From contig NZ_CP018047.1 of NCBI RefSeq assembly GCF_002009175.1, positions 4,092,001 to 4,156,000 of the forward strand: a DNA stretch of 64,000 nt, written 5' to 3'. Below are positions 1 through 11,703 of the stretch, piece by piece. Below the pieces are notes generated by a model, which saw nothing but the letters and a program-made list of their open reading frames with translations, ran no database searches and was not told the origin of the DNA. A program made the position numbers and the translations under genes. Within the stretch, counting starts at the first letter, position 1. Every line of letters begins with the position of its first letter. This DNA is from Streptomyces niveus. GTDB lineage: Bacteria; Actinomycetota; Actinomycetes; Streptomycetales; Streptomycetaceae.

Positions 1-236
1 TTCAACTCCCGCAGGAACTGAGCACGCCGACGCCGGCGGGCCGCGCCGCTCTCGTCGGAGTCGGGATCAGCGGCGGGGGCCGGTGGCGGATCGGGCGCGG
101 AATCAGGCAGGGGATCGGACCCTGTGGCTGGCGTGGTGTCCGCGTACGGGCGCGGGCGCGAGCCGTCCGGCTCCGCGTCGACCGCCCCGTCCCCGCCGCC
201 CCGCTCCCGCGGTTCACGCCGCTGCCGGTCCCGCAT
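1..236 (-). CDS. Conserved actinobacterial hypothetical protein, N-terminal part, cut by the window edge
   Basis: An open frame on the minus strand starts at ATG 236 and runs off the left edge with no stop (79 codons visible). The first 65 residues are rich in Pro, Asp, Gly and Arg. A basic patch then reads [12 protein letters not shown], which looks like the start of a folded or helical segment. A purine-rich GGTGAGG sits just before the ATG. It is divergent from upp, with 125 bp between them holding both promoters. The function is not recognisable. The codon pattern (G/C third positions) supports coding, and the overlapping longer frame in another phase does not have this pattern. Confidence 0.55.
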   Translation of the reverse strand, partial: MRDRQRREPRERGGGDGAVDAEPDGSRPRPYADTTPATGSDPLPDSAPDPPPAPAADPDSDESGAARRRRRAQFLREL

Positions 237-361
237 CGCCGCCTCACCACCCCACGATTTCGTTGGCCGTGTCCCCTGTGCGCGTGTCCATGCACCTTCC
301 CTGCGAGCAGGGAATTGATGCCAGCGGGGGGCGCCGGCCGGGCCACGGTTACTGTGGAGCC

Positions 362-997
362 ATGCGGATTCACGTCGTCGACCACCCGCTGGTCGCGCAC
401 AAACTCACCACTCTGCGCGACAAGCGCACCGACTCCCCTACCTTCCGACGCCTCGCCGACGAGCTGGTCACCCTGCTCGCGTACGAGGCCACCAGGGACG
501 TGCGCACCGAGCAGGTCGACATCGAGACTCCGGTGACGCCGACCACGGGTGTGAAGCTCTCCTACCCGCGACCGCTCGTGGTGCCGATCCTGCGGGCCGG
601 TCTCGGCATGCTCGACGGCATGGTGCGGCTGCTCCCGACCGCCGAGGTCGGCTTTCTCGGGATGATCCGTAACGAGGAGACGCTTCAGGCGTCGACGTAC
701 GCGACCCGGATGCCCGAGGACCTCTCGGGCCGCCAGGTGTACGTCCTGGACCCGATGCTGGCCACCGGTGGCACGCTGGTCGCGGCGATCCGTGAGCTCA
801 TCAAGCGCGGTGCCGACGACGTGACGGCCGTGGTGCTGCTCGCGGCGCCCGAGGGCGTCGAGGTGATGGAGCGCGAGCTGGCGGGCACGCCGGTGACGGT
901 CGTCACGGCGGCGGTCGACGAGCGGCTGAACGACCGCGGATACATCGTGCCGGGGCTGGGCGACGCGGGCGACCGTATGTACGGGACGGTCGACTAG
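362..997 (+). CDS. upp: Uracil phosphoribosyltransferase
   Basis: 211 residues, the usual length for UPRT. The enzyme converts uracil and PRPP to UMP in cytoplasmic pyrimidine salvage. The PRPP-binding loop [11 protein letters not shown] and the uracil-binding C-terminal segment with [10 protein letters not shown] are intact, as is the conserved N-terminal DHPL. The frame is open further upstream, but ATG 362 matches the family start ([10 protein letters not shown]). The gene is monocistronic, convergent with the LytR_C gene, and followed by a strong hairpin at 1018-1043. Confidence 0.97.
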   Translation: MRIHVVDHPLVAHKLTTLRDKRTDSPTFRRLADELVTLLAYEATRDVRTEQVDIETPVTPTTGVKLSYPRPLVVPILRAGLGMLDGMVRLLPTAEVGFLGMIRNEETLQASTYATRMPEDLSGRQVYVLDPMLATGGTLVAAIRELIKRGADDVTAVVLLAAPEGVEVMERELAGTPVTVVTAAVDERLNDRGYIVPGLGDAGDRMYGTVD

Positions 998-1017
998 ACC
1001 CTGCGGGACGGTAGGCC

Positions 1018-1043
1018 AGGTCCTGCCCGCGGGGGCAGGACCT
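1018..1043. terminator. Bidirectional terminator between upp and the LytR_C gene
   Basis: A perfect 11-bp inverted repeat (AGGTCCTGCCC / GGGCAGGACCT) with a 4-nt loop lies between two convergent stop codons, 20 nt after upp and 12 nt from the end of the opposing gene. Confidence 0.8.
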
Positions 1044-1055
1044 GACCCCTGGCTC

Positions 1056-1697
1056 CTAACCCTTGTGGTCGCAGACGCTGCCGGGTGAGGGCTTGGTCAG
1101 GGTGGCCAGGGCCCGCTCGGCCTCCTTCTGCACGCTCAGGCTCTTGAAGGCCGTGCCGAGCAGCAGGTCGACGTCCTTCGTCTTGCGCTCGTCGTGCTGG
1201 GGCTTCGCGCCCTTCAGCTGAGCGCCGAGCACGGTGAAGGAACTGTCGGCCGCGGCCGGGGCGCCCAGCAGTATGCCGGTGCCGGGGATCTTCTTGTCGA
1301 AGGCCGCAGGTGCGTTGCCCACCTTGCCGATGACGAAGCCGCGCTTCTTCAGCTCGTCGGCGGTGGTCTTGGCGAGTCCGGCGCGCGGCGTCGCGTTGTA
1401 GATGTTGACCGTGATCTGGGCCGGTTTGGGCAGCGTCCTGACGGGCGCGGCGGACGGGGACGGTCTGCAGTCGGGCTGGCGGCCCGAGGCCGTCGCCGTC
1501 TTCTTCGTCGATCCGTCGTCGGCCGTGAACACGTCGATGAGCTGTACGGTTCCCCAGCCGGCGAGGCCGAGGGCGACGACTGTGGCGATGGCCGCGAGCA
1601 CGATCCTGCGGCGGTTCCGGGGGCGACGCATGCGGGGGTACTTGGCACCCGTAATGCGATATTTGCCGCCCATGCCAGGGGGGGTGAGCATGCTCAT
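1056..1697 (-). CDS. LytR_C-domain membrane-anchored protein
   Basis: 213 residues. A short basic cytoplasmic tail (RMRRPRNRRR) is followed by one membrane helix at about residues 32-52, then a Thr/Ser/Pro-rich linker and an extracytoplasmic LytR_C-type domain at about residues 92-185 (ITVNIYNATPRAGLA, then ADELKKRGF). LytR_C domains occur at the C-terminus of LytR-CpsA-Psr wall-polymer ligases; here the catalytic LCP domain is absent, so a wall-associated accessory role is inferred. ATG 1697 is used; an internal ATG at 1691 is possible. It converges on upp, and the VapB-like gene lies upstream on the same strand. Confidence 0.85.
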   Translation of the reverse strand: MSMLTPPGMGGKYRITGAKYPRMRRPRNRRRIVLAAIATVVALGLAGWGTVQLIDVFTADDGSTKKTATASGRQPDCRPSPSAAPVRTLPKPAQITVNIYNATPRAGLAKTTADELKKRGFVIGKVGNAPAAFDKKIPGTGILLGAPAAADSSFTVLGAQLKGAKPQHDERKTKDVDLLLGTAFKSLSVQKEAERALATLTKPSPGSVCDHKG

Positions 1698-1854
1698 GGC
1701 CGCAGCGTAGTGCTCGCAGGTAGTGATTCCTACTAAATGATCAACAGGTCGGGCCTCTGGGCGTCGGAAAGACCCCGAAAGGCTCAGTCCCGAGTCGGTT
1801 GAGTGCCCGTCAGCCGGTCAGCCCGTTGGTCGGCCAGCCGATCGGCCCGTCGGT

Positions 1855-2157
1855 TCAGCCGAGGTCCAGTTCGAGCACGCGCGCGTGCAGCACCTGCCGC
1901 TGCTGGAGTGCCGCGCGGACCGCGCGGTGGAGACCGTCCTCCAGATACAGGTCGCCCTGCCATTTGACGACGTGCGCGAAGAGGTCTCCGTAGAAGGTCG
2001 AGTCCTCGGCGAGCAGCGTCTCCAGATCCAGTTGCCCCTTGGTGGTGACGAGCTGGTCGAGGCGGACCGGGCGCGGCGCGACATCCGCCCACTGCCGGGT
2101 ACTTTCCCGGCCATGGTCGGGGTACGGTCGCCCATTTCCGATGCGCTTGAAGATCAC
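1855..2157 (-). CDS. Small conserved actinobacterial protein, VapB/ParB-like
   Basis: 100 residues starting MIFKRIGNGRPYPDHG. Middle motifs are VRLDQLVTTKGQLDLETLL and the C-terminal YLEDGLHRAVRAALQQ. The family is very conserved in Streptomyces and is often labelled VapB-family antitoxin, although no toxin gene is adjacent here and the DGLHRAVRA segment also recalls ParB-like nuclease folds. Function unproven. It sits beside upp/LytR_C, as it commonly does in the genus, which supports it being a core gene rather than a mobile toxin-antitoxin unit. Confidence 0.85.
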   Translation of the reverse strand: MIFKRIGNGRPYPDHGRESTRQWADVAPRPVRLDQLVTTKGQLDLETLLAEDSTFYGDLFAHVVKWQGDLYLEDGLHRAVRAALQQRQVLHARVLELDLG

Positions 2158-2313
2158 ACGGAAAGCCTACCGGGCGAGCGCCTCCGGGCGCAGCCATGGC
2201 GCGGTGGTGCAAAGGGATCCATACGGGTCAAAGTAGGAGCGGCGTATGAGTGGAACCGTCCCGTCCGGTGACGTCGCCGCCCATATCGCCTCCCAAGGAG
2301 GCCGAGCGCGAAC

Positions 2314-2351
2314 GGCGGGCGCCGAGGGAACTCGCTCCCTCGGCGCCCGCC
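2314..2351. terminator. Terminator downstream of the M28 peptidase gene
   Basis: A perfect 16-bp inverted repeat (GGCGGGCGCCGAGGGA and its complement) with a 6-nt loop lies 44 nt beyond the peptidase stop codon on the minus strand. Confidence 0.8.
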
Positions 2352-2394
2352 GTGAGTGGCTGTCAGGCTGTGGCTGAATCAGACCGGCGGGGTG

Positions 2395-3969
2395 TCAGGA
2401 CCTGGCCTCGTGCGTGTGCTCGTGGTCGTGCGCGTTCGAGGCGCCGACGCCGGTGTCGCCACCCGTGGTGCGCTCCGTCTTGGCCAGGGTCTGCGTCTTG
2501 GCCTTCGCGGTGAGCGGGCTCAGGTCGTGGGCGTACTGGCCCACGGCGTGGGCGATGACGTCGATGTTGACGTCGAACGCCTCCTTGTTGATGTTGTCCA
2601 GGTCGTCGCAGGCCGCGTGGTAGCAGGGGTCGTACGCGGCCCCGGCCTCGCCGCCGAACTTCGCCGCCTGCGCCTCGGTCTTGATGCCCTCGGCGCCGGT
2701 GAAGGTTCCACCGGAAGGGATGCCGATCTCGATGAACGGCCCGTAGTCGGAGCGGCCGGTGAAGTCGGTGCCCTCGTGCGGGTAGTTCCTGCCGTCGAGG
2801 AAGTCGGTGATGCCCTTCTCCAACTGAGCCGAGCCCTCCGGCCCCGCGCCCGCGCCGACGGCGTCGGAGTCGTCGCCGTCGTAGACGAACTGGCCGAAGT
2901 TCGGCGAGGCGATCATGTCGAAGTTCAGATAGAGCTTGATCTGTTCGGCCTGCTGGGGGCTGAGGCCCTTGACGTAGTCCTCGGCGCCGAGCAGCCCCAG
3001 CTCCTCGGCCGACCACCAGGCGAAGCGGACCTTGTTCGCGGTCTTCTCGCGGGACTTGGCGAGATCCAGGGCGACTTCGAGCAGACCGGCGGAGCCGGAC
3101 GCGTTGTCGTTGATGCCCGCGCCCTCGGTGACGGAGTCCAGGTGGGAGCCGAGCATCACCGTGTTGGCCGCGTTGCCGCCCTTGGTCTCGGCGATGACGT
3201 TGCGGGTGGTGCGCTTCTCCTGGAGCTGACGGATGTCCACGGAGACCGTCACGGGGCCCGCAGCGGCCTCGGCGGCGAGCTTGGCGCCCTCCGCCTGCGT
3301 GATACCGCCGGTGGGGATCCGGCCCGCGGCCGGGTCGCCCAGAGTGCCGCTGAGGGCGCCCTCGGTGTTGTTCGAGACGATCGCGGCGACCGCTCCCGCG
3401 CCGGCCGCCATCTGCTGCTTCGTGGCGAAGTCGCAACCGCCGCGCTGGATGAGCGCGATCTTGCCGGTGAAGGCTCCGGCGGCGTAGTCGGTGGCCTCGC
3501 AGCCGGTGGTCGCGTCGACCGGCACGACGGCGAGGCCGGCCTCGATACCGCCCACGGGCGTCGACTTCGTGTACGACATGGCCGTGATCTCGGAGTCGCG
3601 CGGCGTCGGCGCGGTGACCTTCAGCGTCTCGGCCCGCGTCTCGATGTACGTGAACTCGAAGCTGTCGTAGGAGACGTCGTAGCCGGCCTTCTTGAGGAGG
3701 CTGTACACGTACGCGGCGGAGGCATCGTGGCCGAGCGAGCCCGCGGCGCGGTGGCCGCCGGCGGAGTCGGCGATGTCCTGGAACTTCTTCAGGTGCTTGT
3801 ACGCGTCCTTGCCGGACGCCTCCTTGACGAGCTTCTTGGAAAGCTTCGCCGCGTCCTTCGCCGGGTCCGGCCTGTTGTGGGCGGAGGCGGAGGATGCGGA
3901 CAGCAGAAGCGGGGCCGCGAGCGCGGTGGCGGCTGCGACTGCCATGAGTCTGCGGGACGTTGCGTTCAC
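2395..3969 (-). CDS. Secreted M28-family zinc aminopeptidase with PA domain
   Basis: 524 residues. A Sec signal peptide (about residues 1-30, ending ASSASA) is followed by a peptidase domain with an inserted protease-associated domain at about residues 140-250, which contains IALIQRGGCDFATK. The M28 metal ligands are all present: H276 (GSHLDS), D288 (INDNASG), E322/E323 (SAEE), D351 (NFDMI) and H451 (CYHAACD). This predicts a co-catalytic di-zinc exopeptidase that releases amino-terminal residues from extracellular peptides. The C-terminus is His/Asp-rich. Monocistronic, with a strong terminator at 2314-2351. Confidence 0.93.
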   Translation of the reverse strand: MNATSRRLMAVAAATALAAPLLLSASSASAHNRPDPAKDAAKLSKKLVKEASGKDAYKHLKKFQDIADSAGGHRAAGSLGHDASAAYVYSLLKKAGYDVSYDSFEFTYIETRAETLKVTAPTPRDSEITAMSYTKSTPVGGIEAGLAVVPVDATTGCEATDYAAGAFTGKIALIQRGGCDFATKQQMAAGAGAVAAIVSNNTEGALSGTLGDPAAGRIPTGGITQAEGAKLAAEAAAGPVTVSVDIRQLQEKRTTRNVIAETKGGNAANTVMLGSHLDSVTEGAGINDNASGSAGLLEVALDLAKSREKTANKVRFAWWSAEELGLLGAEDYVKGLSPQQAEQIKLYLNFDMIASPNFGQFVYDGDDSDAVGAGAGPEGSAQLEKGITDFLDGRNYPHEGTDFTGRSDYGPFIEIGIPSGGTFTGAEGIKTEAQAAKFGGEAGAAYDPCYHAACDDLDNINKEAFDVNIDVIAHAVGQYAHDLSPLTAKAKTQTLAKTERTTGGDTGVGASNAHDHEHTHEARS

Positions 3970-4018
3970 AGGGGTCCTTCCGATGCGAACGATTGCGAGT
4001 GGTGCGGAGTGAAGCTAA

Positions 4019-7186
<3,168 letters not shown>

Positions 7187-7257
7187 GTTGGTTACTTCGG
7201 ACGCTAAGGTTCACTTCTCGCACCGTGAAGATTCGGTGTGTTTCTGGGGGTGGAAGC

Positions 7258-9408
7258 GTGTACGAGATGGTCAAGGGGGCCAACACCGGACTGGCGGTCC
7301 TGAGCGAGGACGCCGAGTCCGTGCGTGTGGGGCTGAGCTGGAGCAGCGAGGAGGGTGACGGGGACGCGGACGTCTCGGTGCTGCTCCTCGGCGACGGGGG
7401 GAAGGTCCGTGGCGACGCCGACTTCCTCTTCTACAACAATCCGGTGGCCGCTGACGGCACTGTGCAGTTGCTGGGGAAGACGCCTACGGACAGCGGCAGT
7501 GAGGACCGGATCAGCCTGGATCTCCACACCATGGCGCCGGATGTCGAGCGCGTCGTCGTGGCGGCGAGCCGGTACGACGACGCGCGGTTCGGCGACCTCA
7601 ACGGGTTACGGCTGACGGTCGCCGACCGTACCGGTGAGGACCTGCTGGGGTTCTCCATCGAGGACGCGAGCACGGAGAGCGCCTTCGTCTTCGGCGAGTT
7701 CTACCGGCGCGGCGGCGAGTGGAAGTTCCGGGCCGTCGGACAGGGCTACGAGACCGGGCTGGCAGGCCTGGCCACCGACTTCGGCATCGATGTGGACGAC
7801 GCGGAGCCGGGGGCTGAGCCGGAGCCGGGCGTGGAAGCGGGTCCGGGCGTGGACACGGATGCGGACGCTGCGGTGGGTGCCGGCGAGCCGGAGTCCGTCG
7901 TCGCCCCGGTGGCCCCGTCGGGCGAGGGGGCTCTGGCGCCGATCGCCGCCGGTCCCTCCGCGGTCATTCCGGCACAGGTGGCGGGCGAGAGCGCCGCACC
8001 CGCGGAGCCCGGGAAGGAAGAACCCGTCGCGCCGCCGCCCGTACGGAGGCCGCGTACGGCCAAGAAGAAGGTGACGATCCCGAAGGTCACCAAGAAGTCC
8101 CTCGCCGAGAACGAGTCGTGGCGACCGGCCCGCCTCTTTCCCGTGCCGTCGCTCAAGAACGACCGGGAGCGTGAGACGCGGGCGACTTCCGTCCTGCTGT
8201 CGGTGATGACGCAGGTCCCCGAGTTCGGGCGCCGGCTCACCGCCCCGTTCGGCGCCCCGGTAGGGCGGATGGAGACGTTCACCGAAGTGCCCCTGCGGCA
8301 CGGGGATACGCCGAAACGTCCCGACGGTGTCATTCGCGTGGAGCGGGCGGGCAAGTTGTGGACGGCGCTGGTCGAGACGAAGACCAACGGCAACGCGCTC
8401 AGGACCCAGCAGGTCCAGGACTACATGGACATCGCCGCCCGGCGTGGCTACGAGGCTGTCATCACCCTCTGCAACGATGTCGCGCTGGAGGGCAGCCCGC
8501 TCGTCGACGTGCGGGTCGACGGCCGCCGCAAGCACAAGGTCGTGCTCTGGCATCTCTCCTGGGCCGAGGTCGCCCATCAGGCGCAGATGCTGATCCGGCA
8601 CGAAGGCGTCGGCAACGCCGCGCACGCCTGGCTGTTGCAGGAGTTGCTCCACTACCTCCAGCACGAGAACTCCGGCTGTCACGGCTTCCAGAACATGGGT
8701 CCGGCATGGGTGCCGGTACGCAAGAGCATCGACGACGAGACGCTGTGCCAGGGCGACCCGCGTGCCGTGGACGTGGTGGAGAGCTGGGAGCGTCTCGTAC
8801 GGCAGGTGTGTCTGCGACTCGGCGGTGAACTCGGCCAGAAGGTCCTGCCCGTGCGCCGCGTCAGACGCGCCTCCGACCCCCACGCGCAGCGCGCCGCGCT
8901 CGCCGATCTGCTGTGCCACGAGGGGCGGTTGTCCGCCGAGCTGCGCATCGAGGGAACACCCGGCATCCTCGCGCTCGCCGCCGATCTGCGAACCGGAAAG
9001 CTGCGCACGTCGATGGATGTCCCGGCGCCCGACCACGGCTCTCCGCTGATCTCGACGAAGCGTCTGATCAGGCAACTCGCGGACGCGCCCGCGGATCTGC
9101 ACGTGCAGACCCTCGTGGGCGGAGGCGCGGAGGGACCGCGCGGGACGTTGGAGCGACTGCGTCCCGAACCGGCCGACCTGCTGCCGAAGGGTGAGGCACG
9201 GAGCGACGTGGAGATCACCGGCTTCCGGCTGTCCCTGTTCAAGGGCATGGGCAACACGCGCGGCAACGCCGAATCCAGCTTCATCCGCAGTGTCGACGAT
9301 GCCGTGGACCGCTTCTGCGCGAGCGTCGTCGCACCCCTCGAACGGCGTCCCACCCGACGGTCGCAGCCGGAGCGGCAGGAATCCGAACCGGTGCCGGCGG
9401 CCCGTTGA
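7258..9408 (+). CDS. TerD-domain protein fused to a PD-(D/E)XK-like nuclease domain
   Basis: 716 residues from GTG 7258, which follows GGGGGTGG; ATG 7267 is an alternative. Residues ~4-180 are a TerD (stress/tellurite, Ca-binding) domain: KGANTGLAVL at the start, then FLFYNNP and IEDASTESAFVFGEFYRR. An Ala/Pro/Glu-rich linker follows (about 185-270), then a Lys-rich patch. Residues ~275-480 hold a restriction-endonuclease-like core with RPDGVIRV (D356) and LVETKTNGNAL (E373, K375), followed by Gln residues in QQVQDYMD. This suggests a metal-dependent nuclease. A C-terminal ~200-residue region is not recognised. TerD proteins are tied to stress and phage-response systems; the nuclease assignment is inferred from motif spacing. 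Confidence 0.8.
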   Translation: MYEMVKGANTGLAVLSEDAESVRVGLSWSSEEGDGDADVSVLLLGDGGKVRGDADFLFYNNPVAADGTVQLLGKTPTDSGSEDRISLDLHTMAPDVERVVVAASRYDDARFGDLNGLRLTVADRTGEDLLGFSIEDASTESAFVFGEFYRRGGEWKFRAVGQGYETGLAGLATDFGIDVDDAEPGAEPEPGVEAGPGVDTDADAAVGAGEPESVVAPVAPSGEGALAPIAAGPSAVIPAQVAGESAAPAEPGKEEPVAPPPVRRPRTAKKKVTIPKVTKKSLAENESWRPARLFPVPSLKNDRERETRATSVLLSVMTQVPEFGRRLTAPFGAPVGRMETFTEVPLRHGDTPKRPDGVIRVERAGKLWTALVETKTNGNALRTQQVQDYMDIAARRGYEAVITLCNDVALEGSPLVDVRVDGRRKHKVVLWHLSWAEVAHQAQMLIRHEGVGNAAHAWLLQELLHYLQHENSGCHGFQNMGPAWVPVRKSIDDETLCQGDPRAVDVVESWERLVRQVCLRLGGELGQKVLPVRRVRRASDPHAQRAALADLLCHEGRLSAELRIEGTPGILALAADLRTGKLRTSMDVPAPDHGSPLISTKRLIRQLADAPADLHVQTLVGGGAEGPRGTLERLRPEPADLLPKGEARSDVEITGFRLSLFKGMGNTRGNAESSFIRSVDDAVDRFCASVVAPLERRPTRRSQPERQESEPVPAAR

Positions 9409-9508
9409 TGCCGGGTGAGTGACGGGCCCTGAGGGCCGATGGCCCCCGCATGCTCAATGAAGGAGGGAGTTCCCCTCACCCCCAGGTCTGTGGAGGGGGA
9501 GTGGCATC

Positions 9509-9625
9509 GTGCGGGGGCGGTACCGGTTCAAGGACCATCAGGCGCTGAGCCGGCCGGTGTGGATCGATGTCCGTGAGAAGGGCAGGTGGAGGCAGTTGGG
9601 GACGGTCGGCAGCCTGACCGGCTGA
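9509..9625 (+). CDS. Possible 38-residue basic peptide
   Basis: A short frame from GTG 9509 is preceded by GGAGGGG at 9492-9498 (about 10 nt away). The product is rich in Arg, Trp and Gly (RPVWIDVREKGRW). No family recognised. It could also be a remnant. It ends 28 nt before the 3' end of the convergent sigma-factor gene. Confidence 0.3.
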   Translation: MRGRYRFKDHQALSRPVWIDVREKGRWRQLGTVGSLTG

Positions 9626-9653
9626 GTCGCCGGGCTGAGTCGCTGACTTGGCG

Positions 9654-10928
9654 TCAGGCGCGCAGGCGTGCCGCCCGCATCATCAGGTAGCGGCTCTCGG
9701 GCACGCTCAGCGTGCGGTTGGCCGCCGACCGGTAAGCGGCCAGGGCCCCTTCCGTATCGCCCGACTTCTCCAGCAGATGCGCCCGCACCGCGTCGAGCCG
9801 GTGGTTTCCCGACAACTCCTTCTCAAGACCCTTGAGTTCCGCGAGCCCGGCCTCCGGGCCGTGCGCCATCGCCACGGCCACCGCCCTGCTCAGCTCGGCC
9901 ATCGGCTCTGGCCCGGGGGCACGGCGTACCAACTCGTCGTACAGAGCCACGATCTGGAGCCAGTCGGTCTCCTCCGTGCTCGCGGCCTCGTCGTGCAGCG
10001 CGGCGATCGCCGCCTGCAACTGGTAGGGCCCGGCCGGTCCTTGGGACAGCGACTCCTCGACCAGCGCCGTGCCTTCGGCGATCGCCGCGCGGTCCCAGCG
10101 GGTGCGGTCCTGCTCGTCCAGCGGAACGAGTTCGCCGTGCGGTCCCGTACGCGCGGCGCTCCGCGCCTCCGTGAGCAGCATCAGAGCGAGCAGGCCGGTC
10201 ACCGCGCCCTCCGTCGGCAGCAGCCGCCGTACCGCGCGGGTCAGCCGGATCGCCTCGTGCGCGAGGTCGGCGCGGTGCAACTCGCTGCCGGAGGTCGCCG
10301 TATGGCCCTCGTTGAAGATCAGATAGAGCACCTGGAGCACGGTGGCGAGCCGGCGGTCGCGGTCCTCCTGGCCCGGCTGCCGGAAGGGCACGCCCTTGAT
10401 CTTCTGCTTCGCCCTGCTGATGCGCTGCGCCATCGTCGCCTCGGGCACCAGGTGCGCGCGGGCGATCTCGGCCGTGGTCAGACCGCCGACGGCGCGCAGG
10501 GTGAGTGCGGTACGGCCGGCGGCGGGCAGTTCGGGATGGCAGCAGAGGAAGAGGAGAGTGAGGGTGTCGTCCTCCGAGGGGGCGCGGCTCTCGCCGGGCG
10601 GCGGCGCGGTGAAGGCGTCCCTGGGGGTCAGGGCGGCGGCGTTCTCCTCGCGTCTGCGCCGTGCCTCCTCGCTGCGGAGCTGGTCCACGAGCCGGCGGGA
10701 GGCGGTCTTGATCAGCCAGCCGCGGGGGTTGTCGGGCGCCCCGGCGGCCGGCCACTGCTGGGCGGCGGCGATGAAGGCTTCCTGTACGGCGTCCTCGGCG
10801 AGGTCGAAGTGGCCGTAGCGGCGGACGAGCGCGCCGAGGACCTGCGGCGCGTGCAGGCGCAGCAGGTCCTCGGTCGTGGCGGGGCGGTGGGCCGGTGGGC
10901 CCGGACCGTTCTTCGTACCGTCGTTCAC
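9654..10928 (-). CDS. ECF42-type RNA polymerase sigma factor
   Basis: 424 residues from GTG 10928; GTG 10964 is an alternative that leaves only 6 nt after the upstream gene. The sigma-2 region contains FDLAEDAVQEAF and NPRGWLIKTASRR. The sigma-4 helix-turn-helix contains LTTAEIARAHLVPEATMAQRI. A long C-terminal extension (about residues 190-424; FNEGHTAT, LLALMLLTEARS, YQLQAAIAALH) is typical of the ECF42 group, where it replaces a separate anti-sigma factor. It is co-transcribed with the DGPF gene at 10971-11387, the standard partner of ECF42 sigma factors. Confidence 0.93.
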   Translation of the reverse strand: MNDGTKNGPGPPAHRPATTEDLLRLHAPQVLGALVRRYGHFDLAEDAVQEAFIAAAQQWPAAGAPDNPRGWLIKTASRRLVDQLRSEEARRRREENAAALTPRDAFTAPPPGESRAPSEDDTLTLLFLCCHPELPAAGRTALTLRAVGGLTTAEIARAHLVPEATMAQRISRAKQKIKGVPFRQPGQEDRDRRLATVLQVLYLIFNEGHTATSGSELHRADLAHEAIRLTRAVRRLLPTEGAVTGLLALMLLTEARSAARTGPHGELVPLDEQDRTRWDRAAIAEGTALVEESLSQGPAGPYQLQAAIAALHDEAASTEETDWLQIVALYDELVRRAPGPEPMAELSRAVAVAMAHGPEAGLAELKGLEKELSGNHRLDAVRAHLLEKSGDTEGALAAYRSAANRTLSVPESRYLMMRAARLRA

Positions 10929-10970
10929 ACCGCGTATTACACCCCGTCGTGCGGGGGCGCGCACGGTGTC

Positions 10971-11387
10971 TCAGCCATCGATGCCCGGGCCGTCCGGGAT
11001 GGGCCGGATGACCACGGGATACACCGGGACGCCCTCGGGCTGGGGGCACGCCGCGACGCGGGCGGCGATCTCGGTGACCCGCTCCAGGCTGGCGCAGTCG
11101 AGCACCCAGTAGCCGGCGAGGAGTTCCTTCGTCTCGCCGTACGGACCGTCCGTGATCACCGGCTTTCCGTCCTTGTCCGCGCCGACGAAACGGGTCTGGG
11201 AGGGGGCGCTCAGGCCGTTCGCGTCCACCAGCTCACCGGTTTCGGCGAGGTCGTTGTTGATCTCGCCCATGAAGGCGAACATCGCTTGCAGGTCCTTCTC
11301 GCTCCAGGCCGCGCTGTGCTCGGACGCCTTGCCGTTCATCGCGTCGTAGTCGGCCTGCGAGCCCTGGACCATCACCAGATACTTCAT
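10971..11387 (-). CDS. DGPF/YCII-related protein, partner of the ECF42 sigma factor
   Basis: 138 residues. The DGPF motif appears as DGPYGETKE at about residues 80-88, and the ferredoxin-like start MKYLVMVQG and the end PVVIRPIPDG fit YCII-related (YciI) proteins. AAGGAGT lies 7 nt before ATG 11387. First gene of a two-gene operon with the sigma factor. DGPF genes are typical targets or partners of ECF42 factors; the biochemical role is unknown. Confidence 0.92.
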   Translation of the reverse strand: MKYLVMVQGSQADYDAMNGKASEHSAAWSEKDLQAMFAFMGEINNDLAETGELVDANGLSAPSQTRFVGADKDGKPVITDGPYGETKELLAGYWVLDCASLERVTEIAARVAACPQPEGVPVYPVVIRPIPDGPGIDG

Positions 11388-11615
11388 GACGTACTCCTTC
11401 TGTCCTCGGACGGCGGCTGACGGCTGTCTGCCAGCAGTTGCCTTGTCACCCGGTCACCCCTTGTGGGCGACTCTCACAGGGGACGTCGGAGCCGACGACG
11501 GGTTCTCTACAGCTCGCGGGATTTTTCTTTCGAATCACTCCGTCGGCTCCGCGACCGGGTCCGTGACCGGCTCGGGAGCCGCGAGGCGTAGCGATGTTAC
11601 GGATTGGGGTAGCGT

Positions 11616-11637
11616 CGCTAACTTGAACATGTTAGCG
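11616..11637. promoter_or_regulatory. Candidate operator upstream of the SDR gene
   Basis: The 22-bp sequence has 7-bp inverted arms CGCTAAC / GTTAGCG separated by 8 nt, the size and symmetry of a TetR-family operator. It lies 67 bp before the SDR start, in the 316-bp divergent gap (11388-11703) between the DGPF and SDR genes. No other coding sequence is seen there. The TetR regulator at 12667 is the natural candidate ligand; this is inferred. Confidence 0.5.
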
Positions 11638-11703
11638 TTGATGTCGTCGGGGTGGAGATCGCGCTCCCGGCCGAGATCCCCGTCGATGAAAGGGAGCAAT
11701 GTC

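Noticed and set aside
2246-2377. 43-residue plus-strand ORF with AGGAG before the ATG
   Set aside because: It runs straight through the strong 16-bp-stem terminator at 2314-2351, which explains most of its sequence.
9648-11420. 590-codon plus-strand frame opposite the sigma factor and DGPF genes
   Set aside because: Spans two well-supported minus-strand genes and their junction; no domain.
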